DNA from: Selenomonas sp.
Lineage (GTDB): Bacteria > Bacillota > Negativicutes > Selenomonadales > Selenomonadaceae
Direction: 5' to 3'
DNA length: 64,000 nucleotides
Assembly (NCBI GenBank): GCA_022482925.1
Contig: JAKVOG010000002.1
Location: forward strand, 124,001-188,000
The notes beneath the pieces are model-generated. The model was not told where the DNA came from. It did no database searches and was given only the letters and a program-made list of their open reading frames with translations. Positions 7,880-16,646 of this stretch are shown in pieces; within the stretch, counting starts at the first letter, position 1; each line of letters starts with the position of its first letter. The position numbers and the translations under genes were made by a program.

Positions 7880-10540
7880 ATGAACTTACAGGTGCTTCGT
7901 AAATTATTACCGCTTACCTTATCTGCTGGAATGGTATTCACGATACCAGCGGTACTGCCACAGGAATTGCCAGCAGCTGCAGTGTCACAAGCAGAGGCGG
8001 CCAAAGCGAAAGGCACGACATGGTCATTCCAAAAAGATCTGGATGGCTGGAAATATGGTGGCAAATGGGCTTATCATGGCAAACCGCAGGTTACACAGTC
8101 AAAAGAATTTGGTGGGACACTGAAACTGGATGTAGACTATAGTGGCAACGTCAATGACAGCTGGTCCGAAGTCAAACTGGAGGATGGTGCCGCCAGTTCA
8201 AAGCCTTTAGATGCTGCTGGCTGCAATGTGGTTGGATATGACCTTTATTTCAATCCTAAGGCAATGACAGCGGGTGGATTTAAGACGAAGGTATATGCCA
8301 AGTCGACAACCGGTAAGGAAGTTATCAATGTTTACCCGGATATTGATATGACCAAGGCAAAGGATGCGGGCAATGGGATGAAGGTTGTTCGTGTTCAGGT
8401 TCAGTTTACGCCGACCCAGGAGAAGCTTAATTACCTGATGGTCAGCCTGGTCGGTTCGAATACGGACTATAAAGGTTCTTTCTATATCAAGGATATGAAT
8501 CTGTCCTACCAAAAACTACCGGATGGCTATGTAGATAAGAAGGTTTCAGTAAAACCACAGAAGCAGACGGATCTGTCAAAACTGGATATTCCAGCTACAG
8601 TTTCTTTAGTCGATGGAAAAGCATCGGTAAAGACCGCACAAATGTATGCTTATATGAAAGGAATCGCGGATTCGGATCTGTTGCTGTATGGGCATCAGAA
8701 TGAGATGCACCGTAAGGTTAGTAAATTATCAGGAGCGTCCGATACCTATGATATTGTGAAGGATTATTCCGCTGTGGTCGGCGTTGATGGATTGGCTCTG
8801 GTGGGAAATGAGCTGTCGCTGACGGATGCTGAGCGTGCTGCCGGGATAACGCTGACAGACAAACTGGCAAAGATCAGTATTGCGGCCAGTCACAATGGTT
8901 CAATTCTTACGATGTCGTGCCATATGCCGAATTTTGATCTGGTTTCCAGGAAACCGATGATCAATGGGCATTATGATTTTGACGGATATTCGCCAAATGT
9001 GACTTCGGGAGATGTAGTCCGCCGTATCATGCCAGGGGGCGATCTCAATAAGGTTTACCGTTCCTATCTGGATATGGTGGCTGATTATGCCGGAAAATTG
9101 CAGGCTGCAGATGTGCCATTGGTATTCCGTCCTTTCCATGAGAATAATGGCAGCTGGTTCTGGTGGGGAGCAGCGTTCTGCTCACCAAGCGAATATAAGA
9201 ATCTGTTCCGTTATACGGTAGAATATATGCGGGATACCAAGGGTCTGCATAATCTGTTGTATGCGTATTCACCAGGTGGTCCATTTGCAGATACTGCAGA
9301 TTATGAATCCCGTTATCCGGGTGATGCTTATATTGATATCGTTGGCTTTGATATTTATCATCGGGATCCGGCAAAGGCAGACAACTGGATGAAGGGCTTT
9401 GCATCTACGATGGATGTAGTTCAGGCATTTGCAGAGCAGCATCATAAACTGGCTGCAGTAACGGAGACTGGTGTGCTGGTCGGTAAGAGTGCTATGGCCA
9501 AGACGGGAAATCAGCGCCTGGATTGGTTTAATGAAGCCTTGAAGACGATTGCTCCGTACAAGATGGCTTATTTTATGACCTGGTCGAATTTCGATGAGAC
9601 GAACTTTGATCAGCCATATATGGTTACAGCTAAACGTGGTCATGAGATGATCAATAACTTTATCGATTTCTATAATCAGCCACAGTCTGTATTTGCTGGT
9701 CAGGTGCCTGACTATACAAAGCTGAAAGTTGGTGTTGAGCCGGCATTGGCAACTTATGGCTATATCACTGGCCCGAATACGATGGATCGTATTTTGGAGC
9801 CGGGAAATATTACGGCCAAAGTGGCGGGGAACGTTGGTAAAGCGGCTTTTGCCTTGCAGCGCAAAGATGGTACGATCGCTGCCGTGCTGCCAGCCAGGCA
9901 CGATGCTGATGGTCGTTGTACTGCTGCAATCAGTCAGCAGGATCTTGATGCGATTGGTCAGACTGTTGGTACGATTGCATTACAACTGGACGGCAAGACT
10001 GTGGACAGCCTAATGGTGCTCTTCAATATGAAGCCACCAGTGGCAGATCCGTCCCGTGTCGATGATTTTGACAGCTACTATGGGGATAATGGTCTCTTGA
10101 AAGGGGCATATTCAACGAATTGCGGTGCCGGCTGCGAGGTTGTGCCGATGCTGTCCAATACACATAATGGCGGGGATGCCGGGCTGGCGTTCCACTATAA
10201 GATCAATAAGGGCGGGTATGCAGGTATCATCAAGAGTCTGAAAGGTGTTGACTGGTCATCTTATCGTGGAATTCAGTTCTGGATTACACCGGATGGCAAG
10301 GGACAGAAGCTGATCTGTCAGTTGAACAGCAATGGAGAGGACTTTGAAGTCGATCTCAGCAATGTGACGAAGGGGACAGGCACCGCAGTTGGTCACGCTG
10401 CCATTCAGCCAGTTCAAGGGCAAAAATGGCGGGAAGTTTGATGCATCAGCTGTTCAGCATTTTGCATTCTATTGCAATACGATCGGTGATATCCGGTGGA
10501 TTCGGTGATGTACATGGATTCCATCAAGGCCGTGAAATGA
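7880..10540 (+). CDS. Secreted multidomain GH26 beta-mannanase, two frame breaks near the end
   Basis: Endo-beta-1,4-mannanase, exported. Order: signal peptide (about 1-40), N-terminal CBM27-like module (about 45-215), GH26 catalytic domain (about 250-610), an Ig-like/linker section, and a C-terminal CBM11/CBM23-like module. The GH26 acid/base Glu is E421 in FRPFHENNGSWFWW and the nucleophile is E529 in VTETG. Start is ATG 7880 after GAGGGGG. The frame stops at 10441, but other frames continue the C-terminal module: VTLPFSQFKGKNGGKF from 10392 (one extra base near 10391) and then DSVMYMDSIKAVK to TGA 10540 (one base missing near 10494, as if CCC became CC). The catalytic core is unaffected. 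Confidence 0.88.
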
Positions 10541-10579
10541 TTGGCTGGATATCAGGTTCGATCTGAATGATCGTTTGGG

Positions 10580-10616
10580 AAAGCCGTTGGAGGGGAAATC
10601 TCTTCAACGGCTTTTC
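10580..10616 (+). terminator. Terminator after the mannanase
   Basis: AAGCCGTTG (10581-10589) pairs with CAACGGCTT (10605-10613), followed by TTTT. Confidence 0.8.
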
Positions 10617-10808
10617 GTGCACTTTTGTTTAGAGTTTTGACTTTATTTCAAGCAGGAAAATCAAAAAAAAATGGAACATATACTATTATAGTGTGGAAGA
10701 TAAGCTGAAGCATGATGATAAAACAATGAATGGTGATCCGTATTGACTGATGGATATTCATGGCGAAGCTGATTCATTATTTGATATTGAGATACAGGGG
10801 GAGCCGTT
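10617..10808. other. Gap before the PP2C sensor gene
   Basis: No gene is seen. TTGACT occurs at 10637 and 10743, but neither has a good -10 at the right spacing, so I call no promoter. ACAGGGGGAG just before 10809 is the likely ribosome-binding site of the next gene. Confidence 0.4.
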
Positions 10809-13250
10809 ATGTCTGAAATTGTTTTGCGAATGCTGGGATCAGCGGTCCTGGTTATTGTTGTGATGCTGGTATTCTATGTGCTTGAAAAGCGGACCCGCTT
10901 AGGCAACTGGCGTTGCGGCTGTCGACAGTTGTTGCCTGGTGTTTTATTTGCATGCCTGACAATGGTATTGCTGCAGCTTGGTTTTAAGGTCGGAGGGGCG
11001 CTGGATAATATTCAGGATGTGGTGCCATTATGCGCCGCTCTGGTATTTGGTGTGCCGGTAGGTATGATTGCGGGTGTTTTGGGTGCGGTTTTGGCGTTCT
11101 TTAGTGGAATCGGTGTATTCACAACCGTTTCGATTGTCGTGTCATTGGTTCTGGCGGGAATCTTAGGCAGTGTATTGCGCTGTTTTCTGTTTGACAACAA
11201 GGTTGCATCGGAATTTTATGGACTGGCAGCCGGGTTGATCATGGCAGTTTTTCATATACTTATCTTACTGATGATGCATCTGGATAATCTGAAGGATGTC
11301 TATGTTGCAATACATACGTTGGCAGTTCCGCTAATGCTGGTCAGTGCATTCACTTCGATGATGATACTGCGGCTGGTGGCGTTTTGCAGTGGAGAGAAGC
11401 GGGTTAATCCCTATCATAGCAGAGGAATTGCTGATATTTTTCAGCGTTGGCTGTTGCTATGTGTGGTGGCGGCATTTACGATTACCTGCCTGTATTCCTG
11501 GCAACTGCAGACATCATTAGCAGAAACTGCGGCGAAGAATCTTTTGCGTTTGAATATCGAGGATGTACAGAAGGATATTTCTGAGACATCGAATACAGAT
11601 TTGCTTAAGATTGCGCGGCGGGTTGCCTTGCAGATTACGCCTGCCTGCTTCGAGAATGAACATCCGGGAGAGGTTTTTTATAACAGCCGTCTGAACAGCC
11701 AGATGTCGGAGTTTTGTCTGACTGAGATTAATCTGATCGATAACAATGGAGTGAATGTTGCCAGTACAGACGGTACCTTTTGCGGCTATAATATGGCTAA
11801 TGGAACACAGTCTGCGGCTTTTTTGGTGCTTATGCATGGCACACCGGAATTGGTGCAGGACTATCAGGCCATCAGCTCAGATGCGTCAATCTCACGTAAG
11901 TATGCCGGCGCAGCACTTCCTGGGGGTGGATTTGTTCAGGTCGGCTATGGGGCAGAGCAGTTTCAGACAAGCATGCGTGACGTCGTTTCAGGTTTTACGA
12001 ATTATGTGCATATTGGTGAGTCGGGCGGTGTGCTTATCATTGATGCAGATGGTTTGGTTGTTAGTGATAATGGTGGCGCTGTGGGGCAGACCGTTCAGGA
12101 AATTGGTTTGAATCTGCCTAATGATTTATCATCAGGGAATACGTTCAATATGGTGGTCCATGGACGTCCTTCACTTTGCATGTATGATTCGGCTGAAGGA
12201 TATCAGATTGTAGCCTATTATCCGGTAGAGGAGGCGATGCTTTATCGGAATGCGGGTGGCTATAGTATCGTGTTTATGGAGATTATTCTGTTTGCGGTTA
12301 TTTTCCTGTTGATCTATTTTCTGGTAAAACGGTTGGTGGTAGATAATATCCATACCATCAACCAGGATCTGGCGCGGATTTCGAATGGCAATCTTAATAC
12401 ACGGGTTGATGTACATATGAATGAAGAATTCACATCACTTTCACAGGATATCAATACGACTGTAGATATGTTGAAGCACTATATCGCTGAGGCAGCGGCC
12501 CGTATTGATCAGGAACTGGAATTTGCCCGTACGATACAGTTGTCACTGCTGCCTACGGATTTTCCGGTTCATCCGGCACTGGATCTTTTTGCCAGTATGA
12601 ATGCGGCCCGTGAGGTCGGTGGCGATTTTTATGATTTCTACTGGCTTAGTGAAACCAGACTGGCACTCCTGATTGCTGATGTATCGGGGAAGGGGATACC
12701 GGCTGCTATGTTTATGATGCGTTCCAAAACGCTGCTGAAGAGCCTGATGGAAAACGGGCTGACACCATCGGAGGCATTTGCTCAGGCGAATGCGGAATTA
12801 GTGGAGAACAATGAGGCCTGTATGTTTGTCACCGCCTGGATGGGGGTACTTGATCTGTCAACAGGCCATGTGGATTATGTGAATGCAGGTCATAATCCGC
12901 CAATGCTGCGAACGGCGGATGGGGTATCCTATCTCAGGTCGAAGGCAGATATGGTGCTTGGTGGGATGGAAGGTTCATCGTATAGGATGCAGCAGCTGCA
13001 GCTGGTGCCAGAGGAAATATTGTTCCTTTATACTGACGGCCTGACCGAGGCGATGAACCAGGAAAATCATCTGTATGGAAAAGAGCGGCCACTGGCGGTG
13101 CTGCGGACATCTTATGAAGATGCTGCCCGTATCGTGGTGGAAAAGATGCAAGTGGATGTTGAGCGGTATGTAGGCAGTGCGGAACAGTCTGATGATATCA
13201 CAATGCTGGTCCTGCATTATCATGGGAACCCGGAAGAAAAAAAGGAATAG
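10809..13250 (+). CDS. Membrane sensor PP2C (SpoIIE/RsbU-type) phosphatase
   Basis: An 813-residue integral membrane serine phosphatase. The N-terminus (about 1-190) has five to six hydrophobic helices resembling the 5TMR module of LytS/YhcK-type receptors. Another helix at about 213-232 and one at about 482-505 bracket a ~250-residue extracytoplasmic sensor region with a Cache-like look. A HAMP-like segment (about 506-560) leads to the PP2C domain, with REVGGDFYDF, LLIADVSGKGIPAAMF, YVNAGHNPP, FLYTDGLTEA and SDDITML; the metal-binding Asp residues are present. Family members dephosphorylate anti-anti-sigma factors, but no STAS, anti-sigma or sigma gene is adjacent, so the target is unknown. 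Followed by a terminator, so probably monocistronic. Confidence 0.85.
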   Translation: MSEIVLRMLGSAVLVIVVMLVFYVLEKRTRLGNWRCGCRQLLPGVLFACLTMVLLQLGFKVGGALDNIQDVVPLCAALVFGVPVGMIAGVLGAVLAFFSGIGVFTTVSIVVSLVLAGILGSVLRCFLFDNKVASEFYGLAAGLIMAVFHILILLMMHLDNLKDVYVAIHTLAVPLMLVSAFTSMMILRLVAFCSGEKRVNPYHSRGIADIFQRWLLLCVVAAFTITCLYSWQLQTSLAETAAKNLLRLNIEDVQKDISETSNTDLLKIARRVALQITPACFENEHPGEVFYNSRLNSQMSEFCLTEINLIDNNGVNVASTDGTFCGYNMANGTQSAAFLVLMHGTPELVQDYQAISSDASISRKYAGAALPGGGFVQVGYGAEQFQTSMRDVVSGFTNYVHIGESGGVLIIDADGLVVSDNGGAVGQTVQEIGLNLPNDLSSGNTFNMVVHGRPSLCMYDSAEGYQIVAYYPVEEAMLYRNAGGYSIVFMEIILFAVIFLLIYFLVKRLVVDNIHTINQDLARISNGNLNTRVDVHMNEEFTSLSQDINTTVDMLKHYIAEAAARIDQELEFARTIQLSLLPTDFPVHPALDLFASMNAAREVGGDFYDFYWLSETRLALLIADVSGKGIPAAMFMMRSKTLLKSLMENGLTPSEAFAQANAELVENNEACMFVTAWMGVLDLSTGHVDYVNAGHNPPMLRTADGVSYLRSKADMVLGGMEGSSYRMQQLQLVPEEILFLYTDGLTEAMNQENHLYGKERPLAVLRTSYEDAARIVVEKMQVDVERYVGSAEQSDDITMLVLHYHGNPEEKKE

Positions 13251-13261
13251 ATGAATGCTGG

Positions 13262-13316
13262 AAAGCCTGATGATCTATACGTCAGTTTTGATGGATAGAT
13301 TATCAGGCTTTTTGTG
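13262..13316 (+). terminator. Terminator after the PP2C gene
   Basis: AAGCCTGATGATCTAT (13263-13278) pairs with ATAGATTATCAGGCTT (13295-13312 region, one G-U pair) and runs into TTTTT. Confidence 0.8.
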
Positions 13317-13499
13317 TGGCTGTACGCCGGTCGGAAAATCTAATAGGTCTGCATTCACAGCCTGGTGTTTGCTTGAAAAAATACTTTTTATTGTTTTGTA
13401 TTTTCAGGCAGGACATTTTGGGTGACATGTAGAAGTAAGACAATGTAGAAGATTGTGTCAGCTTGGCTGAGCCAGGCTGGAAAACGAGGAGGCATTAAA

Positions 13500-13868
13500 A
13501 TGTGTGATCATCAAAAGCTGGATGGTAAGGTGGATGGTTTCTTACAGGACATCCGATTGGATTCATGGCTGAAGCCGGAGGCAGCCCGGGCTGCAGCAGA
13601 TGAGGTCCGTGAGATCGTGCATCTGGTTGCAGAAGGGGTCGATCATCCGGAGAAACAGGGGGAGCATCATGAGCGGGTGATGGAACTATTGGGGGATGTG
13701 GATCGTCGAATGCGGGCACGGAACTGTCCGGGGGTGATATTTGATGACAGGAGTCTGGCACCAGAGACGAAATCCCTGATCTATTATACGGCATTCCTTG
13801 TGGACGAGGTGCTGGATAAAGAGAAGCAGATCACGCCTAATTATCTGTTGCATGAGTTGTTTTATTGA
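13500..13868 (+). CDS. Hypothetical 122-aa protein, first gene of the pilin-like cassette
   Basis: A small, acidic, apparently cytosolic protein without signal peptide or membrane segment; I do not recognise a family. It is largely alpha-helical by composition, with charged stretches such as KPEAARAAADEVREIV. The start is ATG 13500, supported by CGAGGAGG at 13485-13492. It lies 33 bp before the first pseudopilin-like gene and in the same direction, so a role linked to the cassette is possible but unproven. A weak promoter may exist at 13373 (TTGAAA). Confidence 0.6.
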   Translation: MCDHQKLDGKVDGFLQDIRLDSWLKPEAARAAADEVREIVHLVAEGVDHPEKQGEHHERVMELLGDVDRRMRARNCPGVIFDDRSLAPETKSLIYYTAFLVDEVLDKEKQITPNYLLHELFY

Positions 13869-13901
13869 GGTGAAGGACAGCAGATTGGGTGGGATGAACG
13901 G

Positions 13902-14444
13902 ATGGCTATGGATGAGGGAGGCAGACATCAGCGGGGCTTTGCCTTGCTGGAGATCGTCATATCTGTACCCATGATGGTGATGCTGCTGGTTTCGCTGGGG
14001 ACAGTGGTATTTTGGGGGCTGCATCATTATCTGTTCTTTCTGGCAGATGCGGAATTGCAGCAGGAAGTCCAAAGTGCCTTTCAGCGCATTGTGGATGATA
14101 TGCTGGAGTCGAGGACAATTCAGCCGCTGCCAGGGGGGGAGGAAGGCTATAAGCTGATCAAGACGCTGGCAGCAGCTGATGCAGCTGATCGGTGGCAGGA
14201 TGTCCAGTATGAGCTGCATACGCTTCGGGGAACGAAGAAGCTGATCTGTGGGGATGCGGCAGCACCTATGACTGGTGATTATTCATTGGCGGGGGTGACG
14301 ATTACAGAGTTTTCCTGTGAGCCGGAGTCCGGTGAATCCGGACTTTATGTGGTCCGGTTGACCGGACGGAGTGAGGTGACAGAGCATGTCTATTCGCTTG
14401 AGACGGCAGTATATCTGCCTCCGGCTAAGCCCGATGCCGATTGA
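13902..14444 (+). CDS. Type II/IV secretion pseudopilin-like protein (PulJ/GspJ-like)
   Basis: A 180-residue protein with a class III prepilin signal: a short charged leader ending in QRG followed by FALLEIVIS (Glu at position +5) and a hydrophobic helix of about 20 residues. Processing by a prepilin peptidase (PilD) and N-methylation are expected from the family. The rest is a soluble C-terminal domain without recognised motif. Size and N-terminus suit a minor pseudopilin rather than the major pilin. It overlaps the next gene by 11 bp. Confidence 0.7.
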   Translation: MAMDEGGRHQRGFALLEIVISVPMMVMLLVSLGTVVFWGLHHYLFFLADAELQQEVQSAFQRIVDDMLESRTIQPLPGGEEGYKLIKTLAAADAADRWQDVQYELHTLRGTKKLICGDAAAPMTGDYSLAGVTITEFSCEPESGESGLYVVRLTGRSEVTEHVYSLETAVYLPPAKPDAD

Positions 14445-14898
14445 TCATCAATACCGGGAGCAGCAGGGAATCATTTCGGTAGGAGCTTTATGTTTGCTGT
14501 TGGTCATGATGGGATTTGGTCTGGCATTGCTTTATTTTGTACAGCAGATGTGGTCGGATAATCAGGCGTATCAACAGGAGATGACTATGCGTCTGGCGGC
14601 AGAAAGTGCCGTTGAGTGTCAGGCTGCTGATTTTGAGCGGTCAGGCAGCCGTCAGGTTGAACTGCTGCCATTGAATCAACTCCAGCGGTTGGCTATAAAA
14701 CGGCCGGTAGATGTTGATGGATTAGAAGTTACCGTGACGGTGGTTCGCCAGTCCGATTCTCTGCTGCTGATCGGTTGTGCATTATGGCGGCCTCAGGGAG
14801 AGAATTGGGAGCATAAGAAGATCGTCAGGGGAATCATGCGAAAGTATGCGGATACCGAGGAGGAAAACAGATATGTCTGGTGTGGATGGACTCAGTGA
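14434..14898 (+). CDS. Single-pass membrane protein of the pilin cassette (PilX-like position)
   Basis: A 154-residue protein with an N-terminal hydrophobic segment (ISVGALCLLLVMMGFGLALL) after a short polar leader, then a soluble domain. Its place between a pseudopilin and a PilN-like gene, and an N-terminus of the GxxxxxAL type, resemble PilX/GspK-like minor components, but no clear E(+5) prepilin site is seen. I chose ATG 14434, which overlaps the upstream stop region; an earlier start at 14386 would lie deep inside the previous gene. Overlaps the next gene by 26 bp. Confidence 0.55.
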   Translation: MPIDHQYREQQGIISVGALCLLLVMMGFGLALLYFVQQMWSDNQAYQQEMTMRLAAESAVECQAADFERSGSRQVELLPLNQLQRLAIKRPVDVDGLEVTVTVVRQSDSLLLIGCALWRPQGENWEHKKIVRGIMRKYADTEEENRYVWCGWTQ

Positions 14899-15997
14899 CC
14901 GGTTGAGGCGGGTATTTTGCCAGCCATCAGTATACGGGACAACGGTAGTGGCATTGATTCCGGTCGGGAATCAGAACATTCAGCTGCTATTGCTGCAGGC
15001 AGAAGCGGACAGCTGGCGGATTGTTCAGTCTGTGAGAGAACCGCTATCCATACTGGCTCCTGACAGGAAGACGTTCGCGGGTGATTTTCGTGATGCATTT
15101 GCGGATGCAGCGAGTCTGCGGTTGGCGCAGCTTGGGTGGACGGACTGGCCACGAGTTCTCGTGATTCCGGATACGGAGGCTGTCAGCTACGTGATGAGCC
15201 TGCCGGCCGGTATGGAACTGGCTGAGCGGACGGAAGCTGCTTATTGGGAGCTGGAAGCCAGACTCAGTGAGCAGGGAATTGAAATTGGTCAGTGCTGCAC
15301 GGCGGGGGCGGTTTTGCCGACCACCGGTGATTTTTGGATTGCTGCAGTACAACAGGAAGATATACAGCTTTGGCAGCAGCCATTTATAGAGGCAGAGATT
15401 CCGTTGCGGGATTTCGTGATGATGGCTCCGATGGTATCTGACCTATCGGTTGATGGACGGATTCCTGGTCCTGGCTTTTGCAGTTTGTTGCAGGCGAATT
15501 CTGTCGATAAGGGGTGTTGCTGGGATTATCGTGCGTTGGCAGCAGTGTGGCTGGGGGTGTTATTGCTGGGGCTGGCTGCATTTACCGGGTGGGATTGCTG
15601 GCAGCTTTATGCAGCCCGGCAGGAGACGGCCAGGCTGCAGCAGACCTTGTCTGAACTGGCTCCGGATCAGCTGCGTATGGAACAGCTGGAGTCGGTTCGA
15701 CAGGATATTGATGTCAGGGAAAAACAGCTGCGCATGTTGTCAGAGAAGAATTTTCCGTGGTATAGTGTGCTGATTCATTTTGGAAGTATGACGACAGAAG
15801 GTGCGTGGCTGGACAGCCTGAAACTGGAGGGAGAGGATACGCTTCATCTTCAGGGGCATGCCGTGAGCTTTGAAGCACTGGCCGATTATATTAAGGCGTT
15901 TGAGCAGGATAAGGGGTTCTTTCCACAGGGGCCGGTACTGGAGTCTTCAGGAATAGATAAGAATAGGATATCTTTTCGTATGACGCTTCATTTGTAA
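14873..15997 (+). CDS. PilN-like type IV pilus assembly protein with a divergent N-terminal extension
   Basis: A 374-residue inner-membrane protein. The C-terminal part follows the PilN plan: a transmembrane helix at about 222-242, a coiled coil (about 250-300), then a ferredoxin-like domain with GAWLDSLKLEG and a SFEALADYIKAFE helix. PilN links cytoplasmic PilM to PilO in the alignment complex. Here the first ~215 residues form a separate cytoplasmic domain that could be a degenerate PilM/HofM-type actin-like domain fused to PilN; that is inference from position and size. Start at ATG 14873 is supported by GAGGAGG at 14857-14863. PilO-like gene follows by 16 bp. Confidence 0.65.
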   Translation: MSGVDGLSDRLRRVFCQPSVYGTTVVALIPVGNQNIQLLLLQAEADSWRIVQSVREPLSILAPDRKTFAGDFRDAFADAASLRLAQLGWTDWPRVLVIPDTEAVSYVMSLPAGMELAERTEAAYWELEARLSEQGIEIGQCCTAGAVLPTTGDFWIAAVQQEDIQLWQQPFIEAEIPLRDFVMMAPMVSDLSVDGRIPGPGFCSLLQANSVDKGCCWDYRALAAVWLGVLLLGLAAFTGWDCWQLYAARQETARLQQTLSELAPDQLRMEQLESVRQDIDVREKQLRMLSEKNFPWYSVLIHFGSMTTEGAWLDSLKLEGEDTLHLQGHAVSFEALADYIKAFEQDKGFFPQGPVLESSGIDKNRISFRMTLHL

Positions 15998-16013
15998 CTG
16001 GGAGAATAGGACG

Positions 16014-16556
16014 ATGATAACAATGCGTTGGAAGCTGGAAGGCCGGGAGTGGCTGGGAGCTGCTGCCTGTGTGTCTGTTTTGCTGGGACTGGGATTTTAT
16101 CAGTTTATTCATCTGCCGCTTCGGGCCGGGCTTCAGGAAACAGCAGCAGAGAATATGCGGGTACGGACAACGGTTGTGTCTGTTGAGAATTATCAGAATG
16201 CACACCTGGACTTTGCGGCATTTGAGAAGGATCTGCGTGAGCAGCAGACAAGGGCTGGTCATGCATTGCCGGCGCAGCTTGAACAGGGGACATTCCTGAC
16301 TGAGATTCAACAGCAGGCGCTCAGGCATCAGGTACAGCTGCAGGGGGTTATACCGGGCAAAGTAGAGGAAGCGGATCATGTGAAGGTGCTGCCAATCCAA
16401 CTGAAATTTCATTGCAGCTATTTTGCCCTGTTATCCTTTTTGCGGGATTTGCAGGAATCCGACCGGTATATTTCGGTGAAGCAGACAACGGTCCAGATGA
16501 AAGATGGTCTGCTGGATTGTGAAATGGTGTTGAATATCTTTGCTATGGAGACATGA
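16014..16556 (+). CDS. PilO-like type IV pilus assembly protein
   Basis: A 180-residue bitopic membrane protein with a short cytoplasmic tail, one helix (about 13-33), a coiled coil region and a C-terminal domain including LKFHCSYFALLSFLRDLQ, which matches the PilO pattern of a small ferredoxin-like domain. PilO partners PilN in the periplasmic ring of type IV pili and type II secretion. It is the last gene of the cassette; no pilB, pilC, pilT, pilD or pilQ gene is present within the window, so the remaining machine must be elsewhere if functional. Confidence 0.7.
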   Translation: MITMRWKLEGREWLGAAACVSVLLGLGFYQFIHLPLRAGLQETAAENMRVRTTVVSVENYQNAHLDFAAFEKDLREQQTRAGHALPAQLEQGTFLTEIQQQALRHQVQLQGVIPGKVEEADHVKVLPIQLKFHCSYFALLSFLRDLQESDRYISVKQTTVQMKDGLLDCEMVLNIFAMET

Positions 16557-16573
16557 ATTACTGTTGAGCGGAC

Positions 16574-16602
16574 TTGATTTATACTCTCGTATCACTTAAA
16601 CT
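16574..16602 (+). promoter_or_regulatory. Putative promoter of aroC-aroK-aroB
   Basis: TTGATT (16574-16579), 17-bp spacer, TAAACT (16597-16602), 45 bp before the aroC start. Confidence 0.5.
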
Positions 16603-16646
16603 ATTAATAATGATTAAAACTGAAACAGTGAGAGGTGTATCGTTCA

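Noticed and set aside
10809..13250. Two-component histidine kinase
   Set aside because: The membrane part resembles LytS, but the catalytic domain is PP2C with its Asp motifs and no H-box or ATPase domain.
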